DNA from: an uncultured Collinsella sp.
Lineage (GTDB): Bacteria; Actinomycetota; Coriobacteriia; Coriobacteriales; Coriobacteriaceae
NCBI GenBank assembly: GCA_900538305.1
Contig: UPXY01000008.1
Span: 7,041-71,040 of the forward strand
DNA: 64,000 nt
Direction: 5' to 3'
How positions within the stretch are numbered: position 1 is the first letter of the stretch; each line of letters begins with the position of its first letter. Under the pieces are notes generated by a model. It ran no database searches and was not told where the DNA came from. It saw nothing but the letters and a program-made list of their open reading frames with translations. Shown here one piece after another: positions 54,030-62,356 of this stretch. The translations under genes were made by a program, and so were the position numbers.

Positions 54030-54046
54030 ACATACCATGAGTATGT
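54030..54046. promoter_or_regulatory. TetR-type operator before the tetR gene
   Basis: ACATACCATGAGTATGT, perfect 6-bp arms around 5 bases, 24 bases upstream of the TetR start. Confidence 0.7.
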
Positions 54047-54166
54047 ATTGGAAACAAGGCACCATTGACCATCACGAAACACCTTTCCGATCCCCATAAT
54101 CGTAAAATGGCCCTGAGGTCATGCAACGTTCCTCGCTCTTCACGCTATACGGCGAAGGGAGATGCC

Positions 54167-54670
54167 ATGTACGGAAAAGCGGAGACCCTGCAGCTGCTCG
54201 ATCGGCGGGGCATCACTTACGAGCTCTATGAACACGCTGCAGTCTTCACCGTGGCAGAGGCCATCGCCGCGAATATCCCCCGCAGCGAGTTTGGCGCCAA
54301 GAACCTCTTCTTACGCGACGACAAGCATCGCGCATACTACCTCGTTGCCGTGCCGAGCCAGAAAAGCGTTTCCCTCCGCGAAATCCAAGAGCGCCTACAC
54401 GCACGGCGTCTATCGTTTGCGAGCGATCGAGACCTGGCCACGATGCTCGGCCTTACTCCCGGATCGGTCACGCCGCTCGGTGCGCTCAACGATGCCGGCC
54501 ACCGCGTCGAGGTCGTTATCGACCAAGACATCGTCGACGCCGGACGTGTGACCGTGCACCCCTGCGACAACACCGCCACGATCCTTCTTGCCACCGAGGA
54601 TCTAATCGACCTGCTGCGGCGGTGCGGCTCCAAGGTGAGCGTGGTAACCTTGCGACCGCGCCATTCTTAA
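54167..54670 (+). CDS. YbaK/ProX-type aminoacyl-tRNA deacylase
   Basis: A 167-residue free-standing editing domain of the YbaK/ProX (PrdX) type that removes wrongly attached amino acids from tRNA, commonly alanine from tRNA-Pro. Typical segments are ITYELYEHAAVFTVAEA, GAKNLFLRDDKHRAYYLVAVP (catalytic Lys in AKNLF), LGLTPGSVTPLGALND and VDAGRVTVHPCDNTATI. The start at 54167 follows GAAGGGAGA. Confidence 0.9.
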   Translation: MYGKAETLQLLDRRGITYELYEHAAVFTVAEAIAANIPRSEFGAKNLFLRDDKHRAYYLVAVPSQKSVSLREIQERLHARRLSFASDRDLATMLGLTPGSVTPLGALNDAGHRVEVVIDQDIVDAGRVTVHPCDNTATILLATEDLIDLLRRCGSKVSVVTLRPRHS

Positions 54671-54684
54671 CCCCAGGGGTTCCG
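54669..54684 (+). repeat. Partial CCCCAGGGG module after ybaK-type gene
   Basis: AACCCCAGGGGTTCC starts at the stop codon of the deacylase gene. The stem of the module is intact but the T-run is lost. The convergent XRE gene ends 14 bases further on. Confidence 0.55.
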
Positions 54685-54697
54685 GCGCGCACGGCAC

Positions 54698-55729
54698 CTA
54701 CGACTCCCGCCCGAACGCCTCCCAGAGCAGCGTCACGATGCCGCAGACCATGCCGCCCACCGGCCAGGCCACCCAGAACCACATGGCCGAGGTGCCCTCC
54801 GGGGTCCAGGAGTCCATGTTTGGCGCCGAAAACACAGGCGCAAAGAGCAGCCACAGGCCCACGATCGTGGCAATGATCATGATGACGCCGCACACCGCCC
54901 CGAGCTTCTTGCCGTGCCTCTTCTGGGCGAGAAGGGCCTCGCGCCGGGCCTCGTCCAGCTCCGCGGAGACGATGTCCTCCACCTCGAGATCCTCGGCGAC
55001 GGACTTGTTGTACTCCTCGACGTTGACGCGCCCGAGGAGCATCCCACCCCGCACGATCCACCACGCGCCCAGGGCGATGAACAGCATGAGCAGGAAGAGC
55101 CCCCAGTTCTCCGCGCTCTTCTCGAGCATGAGCAGGCATCCGATCCCTGCGAAAATCAGCCCGAGGCCCGCGATGAGCGACACCGAGAACTGCCGGCGTG
55201 CGACGGCGCGGTCCTCGGCGGTGTAGAAGTCCTCCACGTAGGGGTGCGCCTTCTGGAACGCGGTGTGCTCCATGCCCGCGGGCACGAGCAGCGCAAGACC
55301 CGCGAGGATGCCCACGAGTACGATGATCACGAAGAGGCCGTCGCGCCCGTTCCAGGACGCCAGCTCGACCGAGCCCTCGAAGAGCAGGCCGAGCGCGATG
55401 CCCAGAAGGATGAGGGCCACGCCGGTGGGCACCTTGAGCGCCATCATGCGCGAGTGCTCCTCGTAGCCGCAGACATCGGTGGGCGGGCCGGCGGGGATGG
55501 GGGCCGCCGTCGAGGGCGCGGCGCGACCGGTGAGGTCGCCCGTCACGAGCTCGTCGAGCGTGCAGTCGAAGATCTCGCACATCTTGAGGAGCTTGTCCAT
55601 CTCCGGTTGGCTCTTCATCGCCTCCCACTTCGTGACGCTCTGGCGGGAGACGCCGAGCAGCATGGCCAGCTGCTCCTGGGTCATGTTGCGCTCCGCGCGC
55701 AGGTGCTGAAGGTTGTCTCTAAAACTCAT
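54698..55729 (-). CDS. XRE regulator with large membrane domain
   Basis: A 343-residue protein. Residues 1-60 are HTH_3 (RAERNMTQEQLAMLLGVSRQSVTKWEAMKSQPEMDKLLKM in parts). The rest has about six membrane helices (GVALILLGIALGLLF, LFVIIVLVGILAGLALLV, LIAGLGLIFAGIGCLLML, FLLMLFIALGAWWIV and two near the end) with a cytosolic loop (EYNKSVAEDLEVEDIVSAELDEARREALLAQKRHG). The DNA-binding domain is thus membrane-tethered. The start at 55729 has AAAGG upstream. Function unknown. Confidence 0.85.
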   Translation of the reverse strand: MSFRDNLQHLRAERNMTQEQLAMLLGVSRQSVTKWEAMKSQPEMDKLLKMCEIFDCTLDELVTGDLTGRAAPSTAAPIPAGPPTDVCGYEEHSRMMALKVPTGVALILLGIALGLLFEGSVELASWNGRDGLFVIIVLVGILAGLALLVPAGMEHTAFQKAHPYVEDFYTAEDRAVARRQFSVSLIAGLGLIFAGIGCLLMLEKSAENWGLFLLMLFIALGAWWIVRGGMLLGRVNVEEYNKSVAEDLEVEDIVSAELDEARREALLAQKRHGKKLGAVCGVIMIIATIVGLWLLFAPVFSAPNMDSWTPEGTSAMWFWVAWPVGGMVCGIVTLLWEAFGRES

Positions 55730-56020
55730 CGGGATGCCTTTCGCTTGACGGCGGGCGCCTGTCGGCCCGCCGATTGTCCTTCGTATTGCCGGCACCATGA
55801 AGTCTACGGTAGCGCGCCCATCCGTTCTACCAACCATCGGGATGCATTTTCGCGATTCCGATGCAACCAGAAGGCGCCCTGTGGTTGCAAACCGCAGGTA
55901 AAAGGCCATGTCGCTGGAAAGCATCGGGAGTATGGCAGCATGGGACAAGCTTCCCGTGCAGTCCGGCAATGACACGGCTCTGAGCGCCGCGAGCCGTTTT
56001 CGGCAAACTCGAATCAAAAC

Positions 56021-56204
56021 TAGCCGCGCAGTTCAGATATGCGCGATTCCACCGGTCCAGACAACCAACATGAGCCCGTATGACGGAACATTTAGGGACC
56101 GCGCGCGTTCCCTGCACATTAAAATCGCTGGATTCATCCGTGCGAGGCTGCACGAACCTTTGGTTGTCCTCAAGGCAATCGTGCATATCTGAACTGCGCG
56201 GCTA
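56021..56204. mobile_element. MITE-like element, 184 bp, 28-bp terminal inverted repeats
   Basis: Ends 56021-56048 and 56177-56204 are inverted repeats matching in 27 of 28 bases (TAGCCGCGCAGTTCAGATAT start). An inner GACAACC/GGTTGTC pair extends the stem, so the single strand could fold into a long hairpin. No gene lies inside. It is related to the element at 43613-43798. The flanking gap 55730-56244 has no other feature I recognise. Confidence 0.85.
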
Positions 56205-56244
56205 AAAATCAGCGACAAATACGAAAAACCGATCGGAACACCAC

Positions 56245-56577
56245 CTAAACCGCCTCGATTCCCTCTATGAGCGAGATGCGCAGCGCCTTCAGCTGGGTGC
56301 CGCCCTGTTTGTCGGGGCACTCCATGAGCACCCACTCGTCGTCGACATCCCGCACGATACCGGAAAGACGCATGCCGCCCGCCGTCACGCCGGCCTCGGC
56401 AAGGACAAGCTCGCACGAGCTGCCGATGCGCTCGCGCAACATCCGCCCCAGCTCCGCCTCCCTCGACTCGGAAGTGTCCGTGAGCTTCCGCAGATCCTTC
56501 TTCGTGGGCATGACCGACATGATGTAGACCGTGAGGGCGAACGTGCCACACACCATCGCGAACATCGTGTACTCCAT
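56245..56577 (-). CDS. Small single-pass membrane protein, unknown
   Basis: A 110-residue protein with one N-terminal membrane helix (MFAMVCGTFALTVYIMSVM), a charged linker with many Lys/Asp/Glu, and a C-terminal small beta-rich domain (LAEAGVTAGGMRLSGIVRDVDDEWVLMECP) that looks Sm- or SH3-like. The second gene upstream, an XRE protein, ends with a similar VSAGAGWIRLECDAP-type segment (LLSVGAGWIRLECD) and overlaps this gene by one base (TGATG), so the two are translationally coupled and probably act together. Confidence 0.78.
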   Translation of the reverse strand: MEYTMFAMVCGTFALTVYIMSVMPTKKDLRKLTDTSESREAELGRMLRERIGSSCELVLAEAGVTAGGMRLSGIVRDVDDEWVLMECPDKQGGTQLKALRISLIEGIEAV

Positions 56578-57053
56578 CAGCGCGCAGCCTCCTCGACCGT
56601 GAACCCAACGACATCGGCCATGTCAACGAGTTTGAGCACGCGGCGCGGCGGCTCTTTCTCGCCGAAAATCGGCGTCGGAAAGACGGCTCGGGGCGCATCG
56701 CACTCCAAGCGGATCCACCCGGCGCCGACGCTCAGAAGACGCGCATGCACCAGGGCGCCCTCTCCGTCGGCGAGCTCCACCGTGACGTCCTTGCCCACGA
56801 GCCCCTCGAGAACATGCAAGTCCCGCGCGCGTCCGCCTTTACCGGCGCAAACGACATCCACCTCATCACTTGCAAGGTCGTTGAGCGTCACGTCGTAAAG
56901 CCGCGCGAGCTCTGCGGCCTTGTCGAGCGCGGGCGACCCCTGTCCAAGCTCCCAGTTGCTCACCGTCTGCCTGGTCACACCGATGGCGTCTGCAACCTCC
57001 TGCTGGCTCATGCCCTTCCGCTTGCGTAGCGCAAGCAGCTTATCGGATATCAT
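56577..57053 (-). CDS. XRE regulator with small beta domain
   Basis: A 158-residue regulator. Residues 1-60 are HTH_3 (RKRKGMSQQEVADAIGVTRQTVSNWELGQGSPALDK). The C-terminal part (GLVGKDVTVELADGEGALVHARLLSVGAGWIRLECDAPRAVF, in parts) looks like a small beta-barrel domain, and the same type occurs in the downstream coupled membrane protein. AAAGGG lies 6 bases before the ATG at 57053. Target unknown. Confidence 0.85.
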   Translation of the reverse strand: MISDKLLALRKRKGMSQQEVADAIGVTRQTVSNWELGQGSPALDKAAELARLYDVTLNDLASDEVDVVCAGKGGRARDLHVLEGLVGKDVTVELADGEGALVHARLLSVGAGWIRLECDAPRAVFPTPIFGEKEPPRRVLKLVDMADVVGFTVEEAAR

Positions 57054-57117
57054 GCTCGACCCTTTCTTCGCGTCGTTGGGGAGATGTTCCGCTGCATCCA
57101 TTCTCTCGAAGACAAGC

Positions 57118-57315
57118 TCACCGCGCCAGCAAATCTGGCAGGCATCTTGTCAAAAGCGCTTGCGTAGGCAGTGGGCGCTCCATTGCCTCCAGGATTTCTT
57201 CGAAATCCAGCGTTGATCCAGCGTCCTCGCCGATCACCATGAAATAGTTCCTGGAATGACGGTACCTATCCAGCCGAAGGCACGTCCTTGCGGCTCTCCC
57301 GCTGGCAAACGAGTA
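57118..57315 (-). pseudogene. Possible C-terminal gene fragment, unknown family
   Basis: A minus-strand open frame reading RTCLRLDRYRHSRNYFMVIG, then EDAGSTLDFEEILEAMERPL and PTQALLTRCLPDLLAR-stop looks protein-like in composition, but I cannot assign it. There is no clear start or ribosome site; an internal Met lies at 57240. It fills most of the 313-bp gap between the XRE gene and the ABC ATPase. Confidence 0.3.
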
Positions 57316-57366
57316 TCATGTCACCAAGATTCAAACGCGCTGTGCACGCTAAGCAAAGGAGGCACG

Positions 57367-58050
57367 GTGAGCGTTCTCGAAGTTCATGACATCGCGTTCG
57401 GCTATGGACGCGCCAATGTGTGGGAGCAGGTGTCCTTCACGCTCGAGCCCGGTGAGGTCGCGCTGCTTGTTGGCGTGAACGGCGCAGGCAAATCCACGCT
57501 GCTCCGCTGCCTCGCGGGCTGGGAGCGCCTGCGCGAAGGCTCGATCTCGCTTCTGAACACCCCGCTCGACAAGCTCTCCCCCGCAGAGCGCAGCCGCATG
57601 GCGTTCGTCGCCGACGTCCCCGCCTTCTACGACGACCTCACGGCGTACGAGCATGTCGAACTCCTCGCTCGCGCCAATCGCTGGGATGAAGACCGCTGGG
57701 ACGAGGCAGACCGGCTGCTCGAGCGCTTCGGCATCGTCCGCTTCTGCGACCAGTACCCGCAAAGCTTCTCCCGCGGCATGCGCGAAAAACTTGCCTGCAC
57801 GCTCGCCCTTGCCATGGCACCTGCGTGCCTGTTGCTCGACGAACCCACAGGCCCGCTCGACCCCGCCTCTGCCACCATCCTCGAGGAGGAGCTCGCCGCC
57901 GCTGCCGCACGCGGGTGCGCCATCCTTTTGAGCTGCCATCACGAACTCGAAGTGCTCAAACCCGACCACGTGCTCAAGTTGAATGACGGAACCATCGAAG
58001 TGCTCGACGGCGCGGTTGCGCGTGATTCCTCGCTCTGGACATCCCTGTAG
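57367..58050 (+). CDS. ABC transporter ATP-binding protein
   Basis: A 227-residue stand-alone ATPase. Walker A is GVNGAGKST, the Q-loop region FVADVPAFYDDLTAYEHVELLA, signature QSFSRGMREKLACTLAL (FSRGM in place of LSGGQ, typical of CcmA/NatA-type exporters), Walker B LLLDEPTGPLD and switch His SCHHE. The start is GTG at 57367 with AAAGGAGG 5 bases before. The membrane gene follows after 7 bases and supplies the partner. Confidence 0.9.
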   Translation: MSVLEVHDIAFGYGRANVWEQVSFTLEPGEVALLVGVNGAGKSTLLRCLAGWERLREGSISLLNTPLDKLSPAERSRMAFVADVPAFYDDLTAYEHVELLARANRWDEDRWDEADRLLERFGIVRFCDQYPQSFSRGMREKLACTLALAMAPACLLLDEPTGPLDPASATILEEELAAAAARGCAILLSCHHELEVLKPDHVLKLNDGTIEVLDGAVARDSSLWTSL

Positions 58051-58057
58051 GTGCATC

Positions 58058-59656
58058 ATGTTCCAGGGATTTCACACCATGCTCTGGCTGAAGGCGAAGC
58101 ACCTGCGCGCGGAGCTCAACTTCTGGCTCTGGGCAGCCGGCGTCGACCTCGATGACGCACGGGACATGACGGAACGGCTGTACCTGCTCTACGTGGCACT
58201 GCTCGCCTCCGCCGCCATCGGTGCCTGCTGGGTCTGGGTGCTCGGCCTCGTCACCGGTGCTGCCTATACCGAAGGCGCGGAGATGGCTGCCATCACTGCG
58301 GACATCGCACGCGCCATCGCCGCCGGCGCGCTCATCATCCCCGCGTGCGCCGCGGCGCTTTGGCTCATAAGCGCTGGCTGGCGCGCACCGTGGTCGCCCT
58401 CGGCGCCCGACGCCGCCTGGCTCGCCCAGCTGCCGGTGACGATAGGCGGATGGAGCACCCTCGAGCTCGCTCCCCATCTGCTTGCGCGCGGGGCCATCGC
58501 CGGGTGCATCGGCTACCTCATCGCATCCTATATCGTTACGGCTGCAGGCCACGAGGCGACGATCGCCTCCTGCCTTCCCTATGCCCTCACAGCGGGGCTT
58601 GTCACGGGAGCAGGCTATGCCCTCGCCTGGCTCGTGGGCGAAGTGCGCATGCGCGCAGGCAGAGCGAAGCGCTACGTGCTCGCCCTGTGCGGCGCCGCGG
58701 CGGGGGCCGCCCTCGTAGCCCTTTCCATAGCCTCCTTTCCCTTGGTTGAGAGCTTCGCCGGCTTGCTGCTGCCGGGCGGCGCACCCGCGCTCCCCATCAT
58801 CTTCGCGATCGCACTGCTTGCGATGGCAATCGCTGCGAGCGCGCTCTTCGCCCAACGTCTCACGCCCGCGCTCATCACCCGCGAGGCCGCGACCGATGCC
58901 TCGCTCTACGCGGTTCGCCGCATGGCCGTCTACAATCCCAAGCTCTACAAATCCCTGGTGAAGAGCCAGCGCGCAGCGTTCCGACGCCCGCTTGGCCGCA
59001 TGCCTCGCGCGCAGGGACAGGCAGCGGTCCTCGCACGCGCCGTCATCTCCACCGTTCGCCATTACGAAGCGCTGCCGCAGGTCATCCTTGCCGGAGCATT
59101 CGTCGCACCCATGGGCGTCCTCCTGCTTTCCGGTGCGCTCGCGAGCCAAAGCGCTGCGTTCGGCCTGCTTGGCGGAGAAATTGGAGCGCGCATCATGGGG
59201 GCGGCGAGTTGGATCATGCTTGCCGTGAGCGGGTTCGATGCCCAGCGCTCGCTCGCCCGCGTCTTCCTCGCCGATACGCGAAACCGCTTCATGCGCGATC
59301 ATCTGCCCGTTCCCACGCCGATCCTGTTCGTGTTGGGAACGCTGCCTGCGGTCGCCGTAGCGCTCGCGGCCTCCGCGGTGGTCTCTGTCGCTTCCGTATT
59401 CCTGGGAACGTCCGTCATCGACGCCTTCGCCCTGTTCTTTGGCGACGCCGCGCTCGTCGTGACGCTTGCATGCTGCGGTGCTATGGCTGCAGAAGATCCC
59501 ACTCGAAACCGCGCCCGCCTCTCCTGTGAAGCCATGACCGCCATCGCTGCGGCCTTATGCGCACTGGCCGCTGCACTCGCGCCCGCAGGATGCTACGCAC
59601 CGGCATTTTGGGTGGTCACCGCACTCGTCGCCGCCATCTCCTGTACCCGAATGTAA
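58058..59656 (+). CDS. ABC transporter membrane subunit, unknown substrate
   Basis: A 532-residue integral membrane protein with twelve or more hydrophobic segments and a central basic loop (VYNPKLYKSLVKSQRAAFRRPLGR). It is the only candidate partner of the ATPase just upstream, with a 7-base gap. I recognise no defined family beyond ABC-2-like exporter permeases in general organisation. The module at 59660-59696 follows its stop directly. Confidence 0.75.
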   Translation: MFQGFHTMLWLKAKHLRAELNFWLWAAGVDLDDARDMTERLYLLYVALLASAAIGACWVWVLGLVTGAAYTEGAEMAAITADIARAIAAGALIIPACAAALWLISAGWRAPWSPSAPDAAWLAQLPVTIGGWSTLELAPHLLARGAIAGCIGYLIASYIVTAAGHEATIASCLPYALTAGLVTGAGYALAWLVGEVRMRAGRAKRYVLALCGAAAGAALVALSIASFPLVESFAGLLLPGGAPALPIIFAIALLAMAIAASALFAQRLTPALITREAATDASLYAVRRMAVYNPKLYKSLVKSQRAAFRRPLGRMPRAQGQAAVLARAVISTVRHYEALPQVILAGAFVAPMGVLLLSGALASQSAAFGLLGGEIGARIMGAASWIMLAVSGFDAQRSLARVFLADTRNRFMRDHLPVPTPILFVLGTLPAVAVALAASAVVSVASVFLGTSVIDAFALFFGDAALVVTLACCGAMAAEDPTRNRARLSCEAMTAIAAALCALAAALAPAGCYAPAFWVVTALVAAISCTRM

Positions 59657-59659
59657 ATT

Positions 59660-59696
59660 TACCCCAGGGGTTTTTTAACATGGTGCCCCTGGGGTA
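59660..59696 (+). terminator. CCCCAGGGG-T-run module extended to a hairpin
   Basis: TACCCCAGGGG at 59660-59670 pairs perfectly with CCCCTGGGGTA at 59686-59696 across a 15-nt loop that contains the T-run and AACAT of the module. It begins 3 bases after the membrane gene stop. Confidence 0.75.
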
Positions 59697-59717
59697 GTGA
59701 AAAGCAACGATTGCGCG

Positions 59718-60077
59718 CTACTTGCCAATGCTGCGAAGCAGTTCCGCGGGATCGACGCCATAGAGCTTCGCGAGCTTGATAAGGTTCGTGGTGCTGGGCT
59801 CCGATGCCCCCTGCTCCCACTTGCTCACCGCTTGGCGGCTCACGCCCACATGCTGGGCTACGAACTCCTGCGTCATCTTGCAGCGTTCGCGCTCTTCACG
59901 CAACGCCTCCCCAAGCGAGCGGCGCTGCGCCGCCGTTTCGGGGTCCTTGCTCCCGCGCTCCTGACGCAAAAACCAGCGAATCGCAAGCACCGCCACGATG
60001 ACGAAAAGCACCAAGGGCAGCAAGCGCAGGATGAGAAACGGCAAGATGATGAGCAACTCGGGACCAGTTGGATACAT
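59718..60077 (-). CDS. Membrane-anchored XRE protein with reversed domain order
   Basis: A 119-residue protein in which an N-terminal membrane helix (LLIILPFLILRLLPLVLFVIVAVLAIRW) comes first and the HTH_3 domain last (ERCKMTQEFVAQHVGVSRQAVSKWEQGASEPSTTNLIKLAKLYGVDPAELL in parts). The DNA-binding part is cytosolic and tethered close to the membrane. The other HTH-membrane proteins in this window have the opposite order. Function unknown. Confidence 0.87.
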   Translation of the reverse strand: MYPTGPELLIILPFLILRLLPLVLFVIVAVLAIRWFLRQERGSKDPETAAQRRSLGEALREERERCKMTQEFVAQHVGVSRQAVSKWEQGASEPSTTNLIKLAKLYGVDPAELLRSIGK

Positions 60078-60368
60078 GAGGTCCTCCCTTCTCCGGGTAC
60101 CACCATTATTCTCGTCACCGCGCAGTTGCGTCTATCACCTTTCGCGCAATAATCGGTTGCACATTGGTTGCGCACCGCAAAAATCGCTTGGAAAGCGCTC
60201 GCGCCGCCTCTGCACTATCCCTACCCAGCCCTCTGAGCGCCTTTCGCCGCGCCAAACCGACACTTCGCCCAGAAGCCGGATGCTGAATGTCCCACTCGCT
60301 CCCCGCACGGGTATACGACGTATAACCACGGTGACATGCCGTGCTGTCCCGTCCCAAGGGAGGTTGCC

Positions 60369-60842
60369 ATGATTTTCAAGAACATCCTGGTTCCCTTTGA
60401 TGAATCGAGCCACGCGCTCAGCGCGCTCCATACTGCGCTTGCGATGGTGGGCGATCAGCCGGAGGCGAGGGTACATGTCGTCACCATTATCCCTGCACGG
60501 GCCCTTCCGGGCGTGCCGTTCACGGGCGATAGCTTCGAGGTCTCGCCGAGCGTCGTGTACCCCGAAAGCTACGACCAGCTCATGGAGGTCGTCGTGAACC
60601 GCGAGCGCGCAACGATCGATGAGGCGGTGAAGGAATCGCTCGACGATGCGCAATGCCAGGTGATCACCGACGCCGTCATCGACTCTTCGCCGGTGGAAGG
60701 CATCGCGAACTATGTCGAAGGCAACGGCATCGACCTCGTGGTCATGGGGCGTCGCGGACTAGGTGCCTTGCGCGGCATGCTCGGTAGCGTGAGCTTCGGC
60801 GTGCTCCGCTCTGTGGAGGTACCCATCCTCACCGTGAAGTAG
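60369..60842 (+). CDS. Universal stress protein (UspA family)
   Basis: A 157-residue UspA-fold protein. It opens MIFKNILVPFDESSHALSAL and has the ATP-binding GRRGLGALRGMLGSVS motif (G-x2-G-x9-G-S pattern) and VPILTVK end, so it is probably of the ATP-binding type. AGGGAGG precedes the ATG. The 290-bp region upstream (60078-60368) contains no gene I recognise. Confidence 0.93.
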   Translation: MIFKNILVPFDESSHALSALHTALAMVGDQPEARVHVVTIIPARALPGVPFTGDSFEVSPSVVYPESYDQLMEVVVNRERATIDEAVKESLDDAQCQVITDAVIDSSPVEGIANYVEGNGIDLVVMGRRGLGALRGMLGSVSFGVLRSVEVPILTVK

Positions 60843-60851
60843 CATGTAATA

Positions 60852-60874
60852 TAACCCCAGGGGTTTTTTAACAT
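60852..60874 (+). terminator. CCCCAGGGG-T-run module after usp gene
   Basis: AACCCCAGGGGTTTTTTAAC lies 11 bases after the usp stop, oriented with it, and 7 bases before the convergent ABC-F gene end. Confidence 0.75.
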
Positions 60875-60880
60875 ACCTGG

Positions 60881-62356
60881 CTAGCGCAGGCTTACGCAGC
60901 CGTCCCGCACCTCCCAGATCGAGTTCGTGCAGCCTTCTAGGAACACGCGGTCGTGACTCACCAAGAGAAGCGCGCCGGGATAGGCCGCGAGCGCGCGTTC
61001 AAGTGCCTCGGTCGAATGAAGGTCGAGGTGGTTCGTGGGCTCATCCATGACGATGAGCACCGGGTGCTCGAGGAGCCCGGCAGCCAACATGAGCTTGCGA
61101 AGCTCGCCGGGACTCGTTTTCGCCCCCTCGAGGATGCGATCGGGGTCGGAGTTGAGCTGCGCCACCGTAGAGAGCACGCGACCGCGCTCTGTGGGAGCGA
61201 GCGCCCGTACGCCATCGATGACCCGGGCACGTTCTTCGGCAGAAAGCTCCTGAGGCATATTGAGCACCACAAGATCGTTCGCCAGACGTGAGGTCATATA
61301 CGCCAACAAGGTCGACTTGCCCGCCCCGTTTGGCCCCACGATACCAATATGGTCGCGGTTTCCCACAAACAGTTCCGGGATTTCCAGCGCGCCCGCGCCG
61401 CAGGGGATGCTCGTCGCCTCGATGTGCGCGACCACCTTGCGCGGGCTCGGCTCAGCATCGACCCACAGATCACCGTCGTAGCGCTTGTGCACGAAAGCCG
61501 CTGCCACCCGTCGCTCTGCCGCCTGCACACGTGCATCCATCTGCACGGAGAGCTTTCCCCGCGCGCCATCCTGTCCCGTGTACACCGCAAGGTCGATCTT
61601 CGCCTTGGCAGATTTGTCCTTGGGGTCGAGATGCCGCTTACTGCGACGAGCCTGCGCGCGCTCCGCTTCCCGGTTGCGCTCCGCTTTCTCTGCCGCAAGC
61701 TTTGCGAGCTCATCTTTCGCCGCCCGGCGTTCCCGCACGAGGCTCGTACGCTCAAGTTCTGCCTGAGCATGCGCCGCAGTGTATCCGCCAGGGCGCACCA
61801 CGATACCACCCGGCTCGAACGACGCGCACCGGGCGGCAACCTCATCGAGCAGCTCGCGGTCGTGGCTGATGAGGATGCCGATGCCGCGAAACCTCTTTAG
61901 GAGCGCGGCGATGCGCTCGCGGGCATCGTGGTCGATGTGGTTCGTGGGCTCGTCGAGCACGAGCACGTCCGGTCGCTGCCAGAGCGCGCAAGCCACTTGG
62001 AGCTTCTTCCGCTCGCCGAACGAAAGGGCGTCGTAGCGCCATGCCATGTCGTCCTCGAGCCCCAAGGCATCGCGAAGCATCCGCGCCTCACGGCCAAAAT
62101 CCGAGGCGAAATCGTACAGCGCCTCGGGTGCGTCCTCCGTCTCCTGGGCGCAATAGAGGCACACGAGGCTCGGCGAGACACTGCCCGCATCGGGCGTAAT
62201 CAAGCCGCAGGCGATCTTCGCAAGCGTGGTCTTCCCGCATCCGTTATCGCCCAAAAGGCCGGTCCAGCCTTCCGCAAAGGATATCGTTACGTTGTTCAAG
62301 ATGGGTTCGAGGGCAGAGGGATAGGTATACCGAATTCCCGATAGCGTAAGCTGCAT
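60881..62356 (-). CDS. ABC-F family dual ATPase
   Basis: A 491-residue cytosolic protein with two ATPase domains and no membrane helices. The first has GDNGCGKTT, the FGERKKLQVACAL signature and VLVLDEPTNHID. The second has GPNGAGKST, the SPGELRKLMLAAGLL signature and VLIVMDEPTNHLD. A charged linker of about 80 residues (ERRAAKDELAKLAAEKAERNREAERAQARRSKRH in parts) joins them. ABC-F proteins act on the ribosome, some giving antibiotic resistance. The signature loops are divergent, so a role in resistance is only possible. AGGAG precedes the ATG at 62356. Confidence 0.9.
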   Translation of the reverse strand: MQLTLSGIRYTYPSALEPILNNVTISFAEGWTGLLGDNGCGKTTLAKIACGLITPDAGSVSPSLVCLYCAQETEDAPEALYDFASDFGREARMLRDALGLEDDMAWRYDALSFGERKKLQVACALWQRPDVLVLDEPTNHIDHDARERIAALLKRFRGIGILISHDRELLDEVAARCASFEPGGIVVRPGGYTAAHAQAELERTSLVRERRAAKDELAKLAAEKAERNREAERAQARRSKRHLDPKDKSAKAKIDLAVYTGQDGARGKLSVQMDARVQAAERRVAAAFVHKRYDGDLWVDAEPSPRKVVAHIEATSIPCGAGALEIPELFVGNRDHIGIVGPNGAGKSTLLAYMTSRLANDLVVLNMPQELSAEERARVIDGVRALAPTERGRVLSTVAQLNSDPDRILEGAKTSPGELRKLMLAAGLLEHPVLIVMDEPTNHLDLHSTEALERALAAYPGALLLVSHDRVFLEGCTNSIWEVRDGCVSLR

